Source: JADJRG01 sp964474905 (lineage in GTDB: Bacteria; Myxococcota_A; Polyangia; Nannocystales; Nannocystaceae). From it: a stretch of DNA of 64,000 nucleotides. The stretch lies in assembly GCA_964474905.1 (NCBI GenBank), contig CAYYUP010000021.1, positions 1 through 64,000 on the forward strand, read 5' to 3'. Shown piece by piece: positions 25,766-34,427 of this stretch. A model generated the notes under the pieces. It worked only from the letters and a program-made list of their open reading frames with translations, was not told the origin of the DNA and did not search any database. Each line of letters opens with the position of its first letter. Within the stretch, counting starts at the first letter, position 1. Both the position numbers and the translations under genes were made by a program.

Positions 25766-27580
25766 TTAGCAGGAGCCCCGCCGGATCGAGCGCAGCAGGA
25801 CCACCGGCACGACGACCAGCATGGCCGCCTGTACGAAGCCCAAGAAGGGGCTGATCTCGGAGAAGAGCAGCAGGTTCGCGCTGTTCGTGTTGCGAAGCGC
25901 AGCCGCCATCTGGGGGAAGGCCATCAGCGCGAAAAACGCGGCAAGGCCGATCTGAGTGCGAGCGATCAATCCCGTCGGCGCCGAGACCATGCGGATCGCG
26001 GCGAGGCCGACGACGGCGAGGTACCAGGCGAGGAAGAATACGAAGGCCGGGTGCACATCTGTGATCTGGCCGGGGTTTGGCAGCATGCCGACGGTGAGCA
26101 CGGCGAGCATGCCCGTCCAGGCGAAAAGTTCGCCCAGGAGCGAGCCTATCGGCGGTGGAGCCCTCTTCTCGCCGAGGTCTGGGGTGGGCGTGCGCATCAT
26201 GAGGAGGATCGCAAAGGGCAGGGTGACCAGCGCCAGATTGATCAGGATGGATGTCTCGGTGTTGTTGTAGGCGTTTCGATAGGCGGGGTTGGCCAGCGAG
26301 ATGAGCACGATTGCCACCAGGGCGCCGAGCAGCCCTTCGCCGCGGGTCAGGGCGCTCGTGCCCTGGCGACCCACCTTGCGCTCGAGGGCACGGAGGCCGA
26401 GCAGAGCGAGCAGGCCGATGCCGACAGTGCCGATCGCGATCGCGAAGTCAGCCTCGTGGGCGAGGTGCCAGTTGTTGAAAAAGAGCTCGTCGGGCAGCAG
26501 CGAGGAGCGGAAGAGGTGGGCTGTCGCGGCCTCTGGGATGAGGGCGAAGATGCCGATGCTCTGGCGGTCCGGCATCATGCCAATGGCGGCACCGATCATT
26601 GCGAGCACGCCGAAAAAGGAGAGCATGCCCATGCCGAGTATGCCGGGTGTGTGCCGCGAGCCCAGGGCAAAGCCGACGAGCTGGGCGAGTACCGACAGGA
26701 AGAAGCAGCCGACGAGCGCCACCAGGATGCCGGCGAGGGCCGGGAGCAGGTAGCCGACAAAGGCGACGGTGAGCAGGAGGATGAGCGCCTGCGGGATCGC
26801 CAGGATGCCGACGATCGACAGGGCGCCCACGCTGAGCCCGAGAATCAGCTCGCGAGTCCGAAGCGAGGTGCCGGTGAGCGGCATCAGTGTGTTCTCGTGG
26901 ACCTCTTGGGCCATCTGCGTGCCGACTAAGACGGGTCCGAGGACCAGCAAGAGGAACGCGAGGAAGGCACTCGCGATCGCCCCGGTGAGCCGAACGCCGT
27001 CGACCAGGGTGAGCGGCGACTCGTAGATCTCGACCCGTGGGACCAAGTTGGCGTCGAGGATTGTGCGCAGTCTTTGGACCTGCTGGGCGTCGTGCCAGCT
27101 GAAGTAGGTGTAGTAGGCGTCAGCGTCGGGCACGACCTGCAAAACGTGGTGGGCGGAGAGGCTAGCCTGAGCCCTGGCCTGGAGTTGGCGGAACCCGCGG
27201 GGCGACTCGTCGTTTGCGGCCTGACGCACGAACCTCAGGGCATCGTCGTAGCTGCTCTGCGCGCGGCTCCAGTAGTCGCCATCAGACTCGCCGTAGTGCA
27301 GGTCTTGGATCTCGGCGAGGATGATCGACTCTTCTCCGACAGAGTCGACGACGATCAGGTGCTCGAATTGCTCGCGCTCCCAGCGTGACTCTTCGAGATC
27401 GAAGCCCTGCCGGATCTCGGACTCGAAGGACCCGCTGCCAAACGAGATCCAGACGCCGAGGATCAGCGTCAGGACCGAGAGCAATGCGGAGAGCAACACG
27501 AACCGGCGCAGGCGTCCGCCCCGGTGTACGCGGGTGACAAAGGGCAGCGCGGCGCTGCGGAGTTGTGCGAGCTTTGACAT
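25766..27580 (-). CDS. ABC-2-type transporter permease
   Basis: 604 residues. One N-terminal membrane helix is followed by an external domain of about 170 residues, then at least nine hydrophobic helices. GPVLVGTQMAQEVHENTLMPLTGTSLRTREL is the coupling/elbow segment of ABC-2 permeases that inserts before the membrane bundle. Paired with the ATPase whose stop is 15 nt upstream of its start, it forms an efflux or export complex; the substrate is unknown. The overall plan is shared with the 792-residue permease at 40908-43286. Confidence 0.88.
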   Translation of the reverse strand: MSKLAQLRSAALPFVTRVHRGGRLRRFVLLSALLSVLTLILGVWISFGSGSFESEIRQGFDLEESRWEREQFEHLIVVDSVGEESIILAEIQDLHYGESDGDYWSRAQSSYDDALRFVRQAANDESPRGFRQLQARAQASLSAHHVLQVVPDADAYYTYFSWHDAQQVQRLRTILDANLVPRVEIYESPLTLVDGVRLTGAIASAFLAFLLLVLGPVLVGTQMAQEVHENTLMPLTGTSLRTRELILGLSVGALSIVGILAIPQALILLLTVAFVGYLLPALAGILVALVGCFFLSVLAQLVGFALGSRHTPGILGMGMLSFFGVLAMIGAAIGMMPDRQSIGIFALIPEAATAHLFRSSLLPDELFFNNWHLAHEADFAIAIGTVGIGLLALLGLRALERKVGRQGTSALTRGEGLLGALVAIVLISLANPAYRNAYNNTETSILINLALVTLPFAILLMMRTPTPDLGEKRAPPPIGSLLGELFAWTGMLAVLTVGMLPNPGQITDVHPAFVFFLAWYLAVVGLAAIRMVSAPTGLIARTQIGLAAFFALMAFPQMAAALRNTNSANLLLFSEISPFLGFVQAAMLVVVPVVLLRSIRRGSC

Positions 27581-27595
27581 GGAGGCTCCTGCGGA

Positions 27596-28555
27596 TCAGT
27601 TGACCTGATCGTCCGAGAGGCGATTGTAAACGTCTTCGAGGCGGCTGCGGAGCCGACTGGCGGTGACTACGCGGACTCCGCCGCTGATCAGCGCGGCGAG
27701 AATATCGGCCATCAGGGTCTCATCGCCCTGGACCTGGAGGGTGAGTGTCGGCTGGCCGTCTTCGATGCCGCTGTCCTCGACGAGCACGCGGTGCTCGCGG
27801 AGGATGGCGAGCGCGCGATCGAGGCCGCTCTTGGATTCGTCGTCGAGGATCCGCAGGCGATAGACAAAGCGGCTGACGTCGTACTTCTCGATGATCTCGG
27901 CGACGGCGCCCGAGACCACGAGGCGGCCTTTTTGGATCAGCGCCATGCGATCGCAGAGATCGTCGAGTTCGCGGAGGATGTGCGACGAGACCAGAATGGT
28001 GACGCCGCTGTCCCGGGTCCGCAGGAGGGCCGCTCGCAGGTCGCTTCGGGAGCGCGGATCGAGACCGTCCGCTGGTTCGTCGAGGAGCAGGAGGCGGGGT
28101 TTGTGCAGGAGGCAGCGGGCGATCAGGAGGCGCTGGCGCATGCCCTTAGAGAGCTGACCGCTGGGTGTATTGCGCTTGCTTATCAGATCGAAGGTGAGCA
28201 GCGTTTCTTCGATCGCGGCCTCGAGTTTTGCCGGCGCCATGCGATAACACTGACCGAAAAATCGGAGGTACTCGGCGGGCGTCATCTGCTTGTAGAGCGG
28301 GTTGCCATCGCCGAGAAAGCCGATCTGTCGCCGGAGATCGCTGGGGTCTTTGGGCAGGGGCTTGCCGTCAAAGAGCAGATCGCCGGCGCTCGGATGCACC
28401 ACGGTCGCGAGCATGCGCAGGGTCGTCGACTTGCCGGCGCCGTTTGGACCGATGAGGCCAAAAAGCGAACCGCTCGGGATCTTGAGGCTGAGATCGCGGA
28501 CCGCCCAGGTGGTCCCGTCGTAGGTCTTTCCGAGGCCGTGTAGCTCGACGTCCAT
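27596..28555 (-). CDS. ABC transporter ATP-binding protein
   Basis: 319 residues from the ATG at 28555 (MDVELHGLGKTYDG); the frame extends further but into noncoding sequence. Walker A GPNGAGKST, Q-loop region LRRQIGFLGDG, signature QLSKGMRQR, Walker B LLLLDEPADGLDP and the H-loop SSHIL are all intact. The C-terminal DUF-like extension (about 80 residues, RFVYRLRILDD..., TLTLQVQGDETLMADILAALI) is typical of ABC-2 exporter ATPases. First gene of the probable operon ending with the YqeY-like gene. Confidence 0.93.
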   Translation of the reverse strand: MDVELHGLGKTYDGTTWAVRDLSLKIPSGSLFGLIGPNGAGKSTTLRMLATVVHPSAGDLLFDGKPLPKDPSDLRRQIGFLGDGNPLYKQMTPAEYLRFFGQCYRMAPAKLEAAIEETLLTFDLISKRNTPSGQLSKGMRQRLLIARCLLHKPRLLLLDEPADGLDPRSRSDLRAALLRTRDSGVTILVSSHILRELDDLCDRMALIQKGRLVVSGAVAEIIEKYDVSRFVYRLRILDDESKSGLDRALAILREHRVLVEDSGIEDGQPTLTLQVQGDETLMADILAALISGGVRVVTASRLRSRLEDVYNRLSDDQVN

Positions 28556-28752
28556 GGCTGCCGAGCATATACGTTCGTGGTGGCGAAAAGATTCGCCGCG
28601 ATCTGGGCCCAAGCCGCGGGACTGGCTAGGCCGTCTGTAATTGCCCCCTAGAGGCTTTAAGACGCCCATTCTGCGCGTTTCTCCGCGGGCGATCAGCAGC
28701 GCTCGCGGCTTGTGACTGGCCCCACCCGTCGCGCTGCCGTAGCCTAGAGGAG

Positions 28753-30144
28753 GTGACAATTCGATGGCGATGGAGGAGCGCGTTGCTGGGTCTCGTCGCC
28801 CTTTCGCTGACGGGCGCATGTGCGGCTCGGAGCACCGACATCGGCGGCATTGCTCTCGTCGAAGGCTCGACCCGGCGGCCACTTGAGCCTGCCGAGGTCG
28901 CCCGAGCGGGCGCCGCGTCGGTCGCCGTGGTCACCACCAATAACAGCCGCGGTCTCGCCTTCGTCGTCGATCCGGCCGGTTATCTGATCACCAGCCGGCA
29001 CGTGATCGAGGACAGCAGCCATGTCGAGTCGATCTCCTTTCCCGGTCTCGATCCGCCGCAGATCTTCACCGCGATCAAGGTGGTCTACATCGATCCACAG
29101 CGCGACCTGGCCCTCCTGCACGTCGACGCCGGGCAGCCCCTAGCTTCGCTGGCGCTCGGTACCGACAGCGCCGCGCCGGTCGAGACGTACCTAAAAGCCG
29201 CCGATCGGGTGCTCTTGCTCGCTCGAAATCAGGGGGCCGAGGAGACCTTCATCGCCCACACTGGCAGCGTCAACGATTTGCAGGTCTTCAACCCCGCGCT
29301 CGGTACAGGCGCGTTTGTTGGGCTCAGCAACGATGTGCGCGAGGGGCAAAGCGGCGGCCCGGTGCTCGATCGTTTTGGACGCGCTGTCGGGATTGTCACC
29401 TGGACCTGGCGCCATCGTGTCGGTGGCTACGCGATTCCTATCGACGAGGCGACGCGTATGTTGCTCGAGCGTCCGCGCATGGAGCTGGCGAGCGAGCAGC
29501 GAGCTCGGGCAAGCGCACGAGCCACAAAATTTGTCGATGCTGTCTACGCCGGCCACATGGATCAAGCGCGGCGCATGCTCTCGCCGACGTACGCTCGGGC
29601 GATCCGCTCGCAGACCCTCGATTTGATCACGGAGCGGGTCTCAGCAGGCGGCGGCGAGGCGGTCTCTTTTTTCTTTGCGGCGTTAGAGAAGCTGGTCGCG
29701 GGGCTCGAGGAGGGCCGCGAGAGCCAGCAGTTAGAGGACTTTCGTGAGCTGGTCTTGCGTACCGGCGGCGACGAATTTCGCGAGATGCTCGGGGTCACGG
29801 GCAGCGTCGACAGCGAGTTGGTGGTGTCGTTTTTCTTTGAGCTCGGCAAGGCCTACATGAGCGCTCGTTATCACGGCGAGCAGGACCCCGAAGAGGCCAT
29901 CGAGACCGCGATGGGCCGCCTAGGCACCCTCGACGCCGCGCGCACCTTCGCCTTCGCGACGCTCAGCCAGAGTCTGGGCGATGGCCCGGTGCAGATCATA
30001 GATGTCGAGGTGATTCCCGGGGTCTACGCGCCGAAGGCCGTGATCACTCTGAGCACGCCGTCACGCAGTGGCCTGGTCATGCAGCTGCGAATGGAGTGGG
30101 GCGACTGGTACGTCGCCCAGGTCCAGACCCGTGCTGGCGACTAA
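28753..30144 (+). CDS. Trypsin-like serine protease, probable lipoprotein
   Basis: 463 residues from a GTG. The chymotrypsin-fold triad is visible: His83 (LITSRHVIE), Asp118 (DPQRDLALLHV) and Ser200 (REGQSGGPV), as in HtrA-type proteases, but no PDZ domain follows; instead a roughly 200-residue helical C-terminal domain of unknown role. The signal-like N-terminus ends in LTGAC, so the protein is probably an envelope lipoprotein. AGGAGG directly abuts the GTG, too close for a normal ribosome site; a TTG at 28783 preceded by GGAGG at 6 nt spacing is an alternative start but would lose the Arg-rich n-region. Confidence 0.87.
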   Translation: MTIRWRWRSALLGLVALSLTGACAARSTDIGGIALVEGSTRRPLEPAEVARAGAASVAVVTTNNSRGLAFVVDPAGYLITSRHVIEDSSHVESISFPGLDPPQIFTAIKVVYIDPQRDLALLHVDAGQPLASLALGTDSAAPVETYLKAADRVLLLARNQGAEETFIAHTGSVNDLQVFNPALGTGAFVGLSNDVREGQSGGPVLDRFGRAVGIVTWTWRHRVGGYAIPIDEATRMLLERPRMELASEQRARASARATKFVDAVYAGHMDQARRMLSPTYARAIRSQTLDLITERVSAGGGEAVSFFFAALEKLVAGLEEGRESQQLEDFRELVLRTGGDEFREMLGVTGSVDSELVVSFFFELGKAYMSARYHGEQDPEEAIETAMGRLGTLDAARTFAFATLSQSLGDGPVQIIDVEVIPGVYAPKAVITLSTPSRSGLVMQLRMEWGDWYVAQVQTRAGD

Positions 30145-30199
30145 GTGACGCCCGTTGTCGCGTCAGAGGGACTCTAGGCCGCCGGAGCACGGCTGGGAG

Positions 30200-31237
30200 T
30201 TACGCGAGAGCTTTTAGTTGGAGCGAGAGCTTGCCCTTTTTTTCGCCGCGGAGGAGGCGGCGAAGCGCCTCTGGAGCCATCTCCAGGGGCCCCTGGAGTA
30301 CGGTTTCGCGGTAGCGTAGTTTGCCCGCCTTCGACCACTCGATCAGTTTGGGAGCGGCTTCGGGGAATCGCTCTGCGTAGTCGAGGACGATAAAGCCTTC
30401 GATTCGCGCTCGTCGCATCAGCACCTGTTCGAAGTGCTTGGGGCCTACAATAACCTCTGAATTATAGGTGGAGATGAGGCCACAGAGGACGATTCTCGCC
30501 TTGAGTTGGAGGTTGCAGAGAACGGCGTCGAGCACAGCGCCGCCGACGTTGTCAAAATAGACATCAATGCCCTCCGGGCACGCGGTTGCGATCGCGTTTT
30601 CGAGGTCGCCCAATTTGTAATCGATGCAGGCATCGAAGCCGAGTTCGTCTGTGACATAGGCGCATTTTTCGGGCCCGCCGGCGAGGCCGATCACCCGACA
30701 CCCGTGGATTTTCGCGATCTGGCCGACCATCGATCCAACGGATCCCGCTGCAGCCGAGACGACGACGGTCTCTCCCGCTTGCGGGCGACCGATGTCGAGG
30801 AGACCGAAATACGCCGTAAAGCCACCTGTGGCGCCCAAGAGCCCCAAGTATGCGGTTAGAGGCAGGCCCGGCACAGGTTCCACGCGCTGGAGCCCGAGTT
30901 GCTCGGGACGACCGCAGGCGTGCTCTTGCCAGCCGACCGTGCCGGTTACGTGATCCCCGACCGCGAAGCCCTTGCACTTAGAGGCAAGCACGATACCGAC
31001 GCCGAGTGCTCGCATCACCTCACCGATCGCGACGGGCGGCATGTACTGCGGCGCATCAGTCATCCAGATCCGGTTGGTGGGGTCGATCGACAGGTAGAGT
31101 GTTTGGACCAGGATTTCGCCCGCGGCGGGCTCTTTGAGCGCGGCGGAGATGAGCTTGAAGTCCGAGTCCTTGACCTCTCCCTGCGGACGGCAGGCGAGAA
31201 GAAGCTTACGTGTGGTGGCGGATTTTTGATCGAGCAT
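30200..31237 (-). CDS. NADP-dependent MDR oxidoreductase (leukotriene B4 dehydrogenase/CurA-like)
   Basis: 345 residues. The zinc-free medium-chain reductase pattern is clear: LYLSIDPTNRIWM near the N-terminus, VVSAAAGSVGSMVGQIAKIHGCRVIGLAGG (NADP-binding Rossmann loop), DVYFDNVGG and EGFIVLDYAERFPEA. These enzymes reduce the double bond of alpha,beta-unsaturated ketones or aldehydes, often as detoxification. Cytoplasmic and apparently monocistronic; convergent with the protease gene. Confidence 0.93.
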   Translation of the reverse strand: MLDQKSATTRKLLLACRPQGEVKDSDFKLISAALKEPAAGEILVQTLYLSIDPTNRIWMTDAPQYMPPVAIGEVMRALGVGIVLASKCKGFAVGDHVTGTVGWQEHACGRPEQLGLQRVEPVPGLPLTAYLGLLGATGGFTAYFGLLDIGRPQAGETVVVSAAAGSVGSMVGQIAKIHGCRVIGLAGGPEKCAYVTDELGFDACIDYKLGDLENAIATACPEGIDVYFDNVGGAVLDAVLCNLQLKARIVLCGLISTYNSEVIVGPKHFEQVLMRRARIEGFIVLDYAERFPEAAPKLIEWSKAGKLRYRETVLQGPLEMAPEALRRLLRGEKKGKLSLQLKALA

Positions 31238-31811
31238 CGTCGCCTCTGCATAGGCTAGGCGTGGCGCTAGCGCAAGGCGGATTTGTCAGCGTCCAGTGGC
31301 TGCACGGTAGGCCTGCTGGTTGTTGGCAAATTACTTGAATCAATGATGTAAAGATCGAGAGGGAGCACTCTCCGCTGTGCATGACGTCAACCGATCGGAG
31401 GAGGCCTTTGGTCCTGTGTGTTTGGTGTCATACGTATATGTGTATAATGGACTCGCCACGGGTCCCAAATGTAATAAACGGATCGGCTTGTAGACAGTAA
31501 ATGCGGACAGGAGGATCGACAACAAGACCTCGCGGCTCGATCTCCGTTTCCCAGATCCCCTCGAAGCTCGCTTCGTGTCCTCCAATCCCGCGGTGACTGG
31601 GCCTGTGACGACAGCACAACCCGCTGCCAGTTTCGCTCCGTTCGCACTCCTGCCGCTGCCGGCAGGTTCGTTCCTTCACGCCCTCACTTCTTCGCTCATC
31701 TTGCTCCAGAGTGGCCGTACGTGCCCCTCTGTGACCATGCAGAGGCTCCTTCGACCTGGCGTGCCAGGCGTTCTTAGCTAGTCCCCACTTCAATTTACAG
31801 TTGCGAGGCTC
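31238..31811. other. 574-bp intergenic region
   Basis: No convincing gene. It separates the divergent reductase and DUF4114-like genes. The part near 31320-31480 is AT-richer than the surroundings and holds a TATAAT box; 31550-31770 is pyrimidine-rich on the top strand and contains the palindrome CTGCCGGCAG and the hairpin CCTGGC-GT-GCCAGG. Several short frames are open on the minus strand but overlap one another and have no family resemblance. Confidence 0.7.
31419..31448 (+). promoter_or_regulatory. Candidate sigma-70 promoter for a long leader or small RNA
   Basis: TATAAT at 31443-31448 is a perfect -10 hexamer, rare in this GC-rich DNA. The -35 candidates about 15-17 nt upstream (TGTTTG/TTGGTG at 31419-31427) are weak. 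A transcript from here would give a leader of about 355 nt before the surface-protein ORF, or a separate RNA. Confidence 0.4.
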
Positions 31812-33158
31812 ATGGGCCGATGGAAGCATAGTACGATGATGCATTCAAAAATGGGGTGGGGGATCGGTGGAGCCTTGGCTTTGCTGGTGACAGGGGTTGC
31901 TTCGACCGCAGGGGCCGGCCCGATCGTTCAGCCAGACAATACGCAGATTCCGAAGGGAAATGGCTTGCAAGGGGTGTTTGATAACCTCAATGACCCCGTC
32001 GACGCGGTCCTGGATGCGGAGGTCGAGCCGGAGCGTTTTCTCCCCAGCTGCACTGCATCGTTTACGGTGCACGCGCGCTTCGCCTCCTACAAAAACTCCT
32101 TTGGCTGGTACAACGTGACCGGCGATGTCCCGGATATCGCCGATCTCCATCAGATTCTTAAGTGTACCGACGGGCCGGGTGTTAGCAAGGATGTCAGTAT
32201 TCTGGATGACCCAGACTACGCGGGTGGGGAGATCGGCTTTTTTCAGGCGGTCGGCAGCTGTGCAGATGTCGAAAATCCCAATACTATTTTTAATGTCGGC
32301 AATAAAAAACATATTGTCTATAGTGAGCCCGACTACAACCCCGACAATAATCTCCCAGATCCCTACATTCACCTGCTGATCTATCCGAGTTTTAAAAATC
32401 CACGCACCTACTATTTCGCCTGGGAAGACCTGCTTCAGGGCGGTGATAACGATTTTTCCGATCTGGTAACCTCGGTCAAAGGCATCGACTGTGTGGGCTG
32501 GCCAAAAGCATGCACCAAGGTCGCCAGTACCGGTGACTCTGACGCAGATTTGATCTGCGAACCGAATGATAATTGTCCGAACGATGCGAATGAAGACCAA
32601 ATCGATGCGGATATGGATGGAATTGGCGATGTCTGCGATGAGTGTCCCGATGACCCCGATCCGGATTGTGTGATGGTCGATCCGACGACCACGGGCGGTA
32701 CGGACACAGATACAGATACGGACACAGACACGGACACAGACTCGGATTCGGGCACGACAGATGGCACCGGCGGGACCGACACAGGCACCACCGGTGATAC
32801 CGGGGTGACGAGCGATCCGACAGATGGCACCGGCACGACGGATTCGACCGGTGGCAGCGGGACGATGGGTACCGGCGATTCAGCTGGATCTTCGGGTACC
32901 GAAACCGGGGGCGGGACCGGCGATTCTAACTCTGGTACCGGAGGCGCTACAGCCAGCGACAGCGACAGCGCCGGATCCGATAGTCAAGGAACGGGCGCAA
33001 CCGGATCGACCGGAGGTGCGACGGATACCGCGGGAGCCTCGGGTGGCGCCGACGAAGTGAGTGGCTGTGGTTGCACGAGCGGCCCTTCCGGGAGCGCGGG
33101 ATTTGGTTCGTTGCTCGCGCTGCTGCTTGTGACGGTGAGGCGACGTCGGATGTCGTAG
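31812..33158 (+). CDS. Secreted DUF4114-like protein with Ca-binding-type Asp repeats and MYXO-CTERM anchor
   Basis: Up to 448 residues; in-frame ATGs at 31836, 31839 and 31851 are alternatives. A signal peptide ends near TAGAG. The mature N-terminal domain (IHLLIYPSFKNPRTYYFAWEDLLQGGDNDFSDLVTSV) has the DUF4114 ending seen in secreted proteins. A thrombospondin type 3-like repeat follows (DADLICEPNDNCPNDANEDQ, DADMDGIGDVCDECPDDPD), then a roughly 130-residue Thr/Gly/Ser/Asp spacer with TDTDTD units. The C-terminus GCGC plus hydrophobic helix plus RRRR is a MYXO-CTERM sorting signal, thought to be processed by a myxosortase for outer-surface attachment. Confidence 0.88.
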   Translation: MGRWKHSTMMHSKMGWGIGGALALLVTGVASTAGAGPIVQPDNTQIPKGNGLQGVFDNLNDPVDAVLDAEVEPERFLPSCTASFTVHARFASYKNSFGWYNVTGDVPDIADLHQILKCTDGPGVSKDVSILDDPDYAGGEIGFFQAVGSCADVENPNTIFNVGNKKHIVYSEPDYNPDNNLPDPYIHLLIYPSFKNPRTYYFAWEDLLQGGDNDFSDLVTSVKGIDCVGWPKACTKVASTGDSDADLICEPNDNCPNDANEDQIDADMDGIGDVCDECPDDPDPDCVMVDPTTTGGTDTDTDTDTDTDTDSDSGTTDGTGGTDTGTTGDTGVTSDPTDGTGTTDSTGGSGTMGTGDSAGSSGTETGGGTGDSNSGTGGATASDSDSAGSDSQGTGATGSTGGATDTAGASGGADEVSGCGCTSGPSGSAGFGSLLALLLVTVRRRRMS

Positions 33159-33197
33159 GGGACAGGTATGCGTACCGGCCGGGCTACGAGGGCAGGC

Positions 33198-34412
33198 CTA
33201 TGCGTCTTGGGCGAGGCGGGCGACCCTGGCGGCACGCGCTGGGCTCGGCGGTCGGCGGAGGTGAGCGACCATCGAGTCCAGGCCCTCGAGGCTGAGGTTG
33301 AACATCGGGAAGACGGTGGCGATCTCCGCGATCGTGCCGGTCGACCAGAGTTTTTTGGGCTCTGGGTTGATCCAGGCGGAGCGCGGGAAACGGTTGGCGA
33401 GGCGGGCGAGCCAGGTCATGCCTGTGGGGCCGCGGCCGTCGAGCCACCAGTCGCCGCCGGACATCATCAGCTCGCCCGGGTGCATGTAAGCGTCGCCGAC
33501 GAGCACGACGAACCAACTGGGGTCGAGCGTCGTCAGCAGCTCTTGGGTGGAAATGGTCTCGGTGAAGCGGGCATCCTCGTAGACGCTGCCGTAGACACAG
33601 TTATGGAAGTAGTAGGAGCGCAGCTCGCGGAAGTTGCCGGCCTGGTGAGCCGCCGAAAAAAGGCGCGAGCAGAGTTCTGCGTGCGGGTCCATCGAGCCGC
33701 CGACGTCGACGAGTAGGAGTAGGCGCACCGCGTTTTTACGCGGTGGTTGCATGATGATCTCGAGGTCGCCGCAGTTGCGCGCGGTGGCTTTGATCGTGCC
33801 GTCGATGTCGAGCTCGGGCTCGCCTCCTTCGCGGGTTAGTTTGCGCAGGCGTCGGAGTGCAGCAGCGATTTGGCGGGTATCGAGGATCAGATCACGGCGG
33901 AGTTCGCGGAAGCGTCGGGCATCGGCGACTGCCAGCGCAGAGCGCCCTCCACCGCCGCCGATGCGCACACCGGAGGGGTGATGACCGCCGGTGCCGAAGG
34001 GGCTGGTACCGCCGGTGCCGATCCAGCGGCTACCGCCTTCGTGACGTTTTTTTTGCTCGGCCAGGCGCTCGTTAAATTGGCGGCGGAGCTCGTCGATATC
34101 GAGGGTCTTTAGGGCCGCTGCCAGCTCTGGATCGAGGAACTCGAGGCGTTTGGGCGAAGCGAGCCAATCCTCCAGATCATCTAAGATCGACGCGCGATCG
34201 TCGACGACCCCACGGAAGCTCTCGGCGAAGGCGCGGTCGAACTCGTCGTAGTGGGCCTCGCTGGTGATCAGAATGCAGCGAGCGATCTGGTAGAAGCCGC
34301 TGAGGCTCTGGCCGTGCAGCCCCTGGCCGAGCGCGTCGAGAAGCGCGAGCCAATTGTGGGTCGTCACCTTGAGCCCGTGGGCTCGGAGATTATAAAAGAA
34401 ATCTAAGAACAT
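33198..34412 (-). CDS. VWA domain protein (CoxE-like), partner of MoxR ATPase
   Basis: 404 residues. The C-terminal half is a von Willebrand A domain with a MIDAS-like DVGGSMD (canonical DxSxS, here with Gly for the first Ser), preceded by IMQPPRKNAVRLLLL. A Gly-rich spacer (GTGGTSPFGTGGHH, RIGGGGGRS) separates an N-terminal helical domain. CoxE-type proteins work with MoxR AAA+ ATPases as metal-insertion or complex-remodelling chaperones; here the MoxR gene ends 15 nt upstream, so the two form an operon. No CO dehydrogenase or other obvious client gene is in the window. Confidence 0.9.
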   Translation of the reverse strand: MFLDFFYNLRAHGLKVTTHNWLALLDALGQGLHGQSLSGFYQIARCILITSEAHYDEFDRAFAESFRGVVDDRASILDDLEDWLASPKRLEFLDPELAAALKTLDIDELRRQFNERLAEQKKRHEGGSRWIGTGGTSPFGTGGHHPSGVRIGGGGGRSALAVADARRFRELRRDLILDTRQIAAALRRLRKLTREGGEPELDIDGTIKATARNCGDLEIIMQPPRKNAVRLLLLVDVGGSMDPHAELCSRLFSAAHQAGNFRELRSYYFHNCVYGSVYEDARFTETISTQELLTTLDPSWFVVLVGDAYMHPGELMMSGGDWWLDGRGPTGMTWLARLANRFPRSAWINPEPKKLWSTGTIAEIATVFPMFNLSLEGLDSMVAHLRRPPSPARAARVARLAQDA

Positions 34413-34427
34413 GTTCCTGTGGTCAGG

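Noticed and set aside
25751..26929. 392-codon plus-strand frame opposite the ABC permease
   Set aside because: Composition (Asp, Glu, Gln, His-rich) mirrors a reversed membrane protein; no start signal.
28764..28830. ATG at good spacing from AGGAGG before the trypsin-like protease
   Set aside because: It is out of frame with the protease, whose signal peptide and triad lie in the GTG frame.
31340..31844. Three overlapping minus-strand frames in the 574-bp gap
   Set aside because: They overlap in different frames, contain unusual codons for this genome and show no domain; no ribosome site seen.
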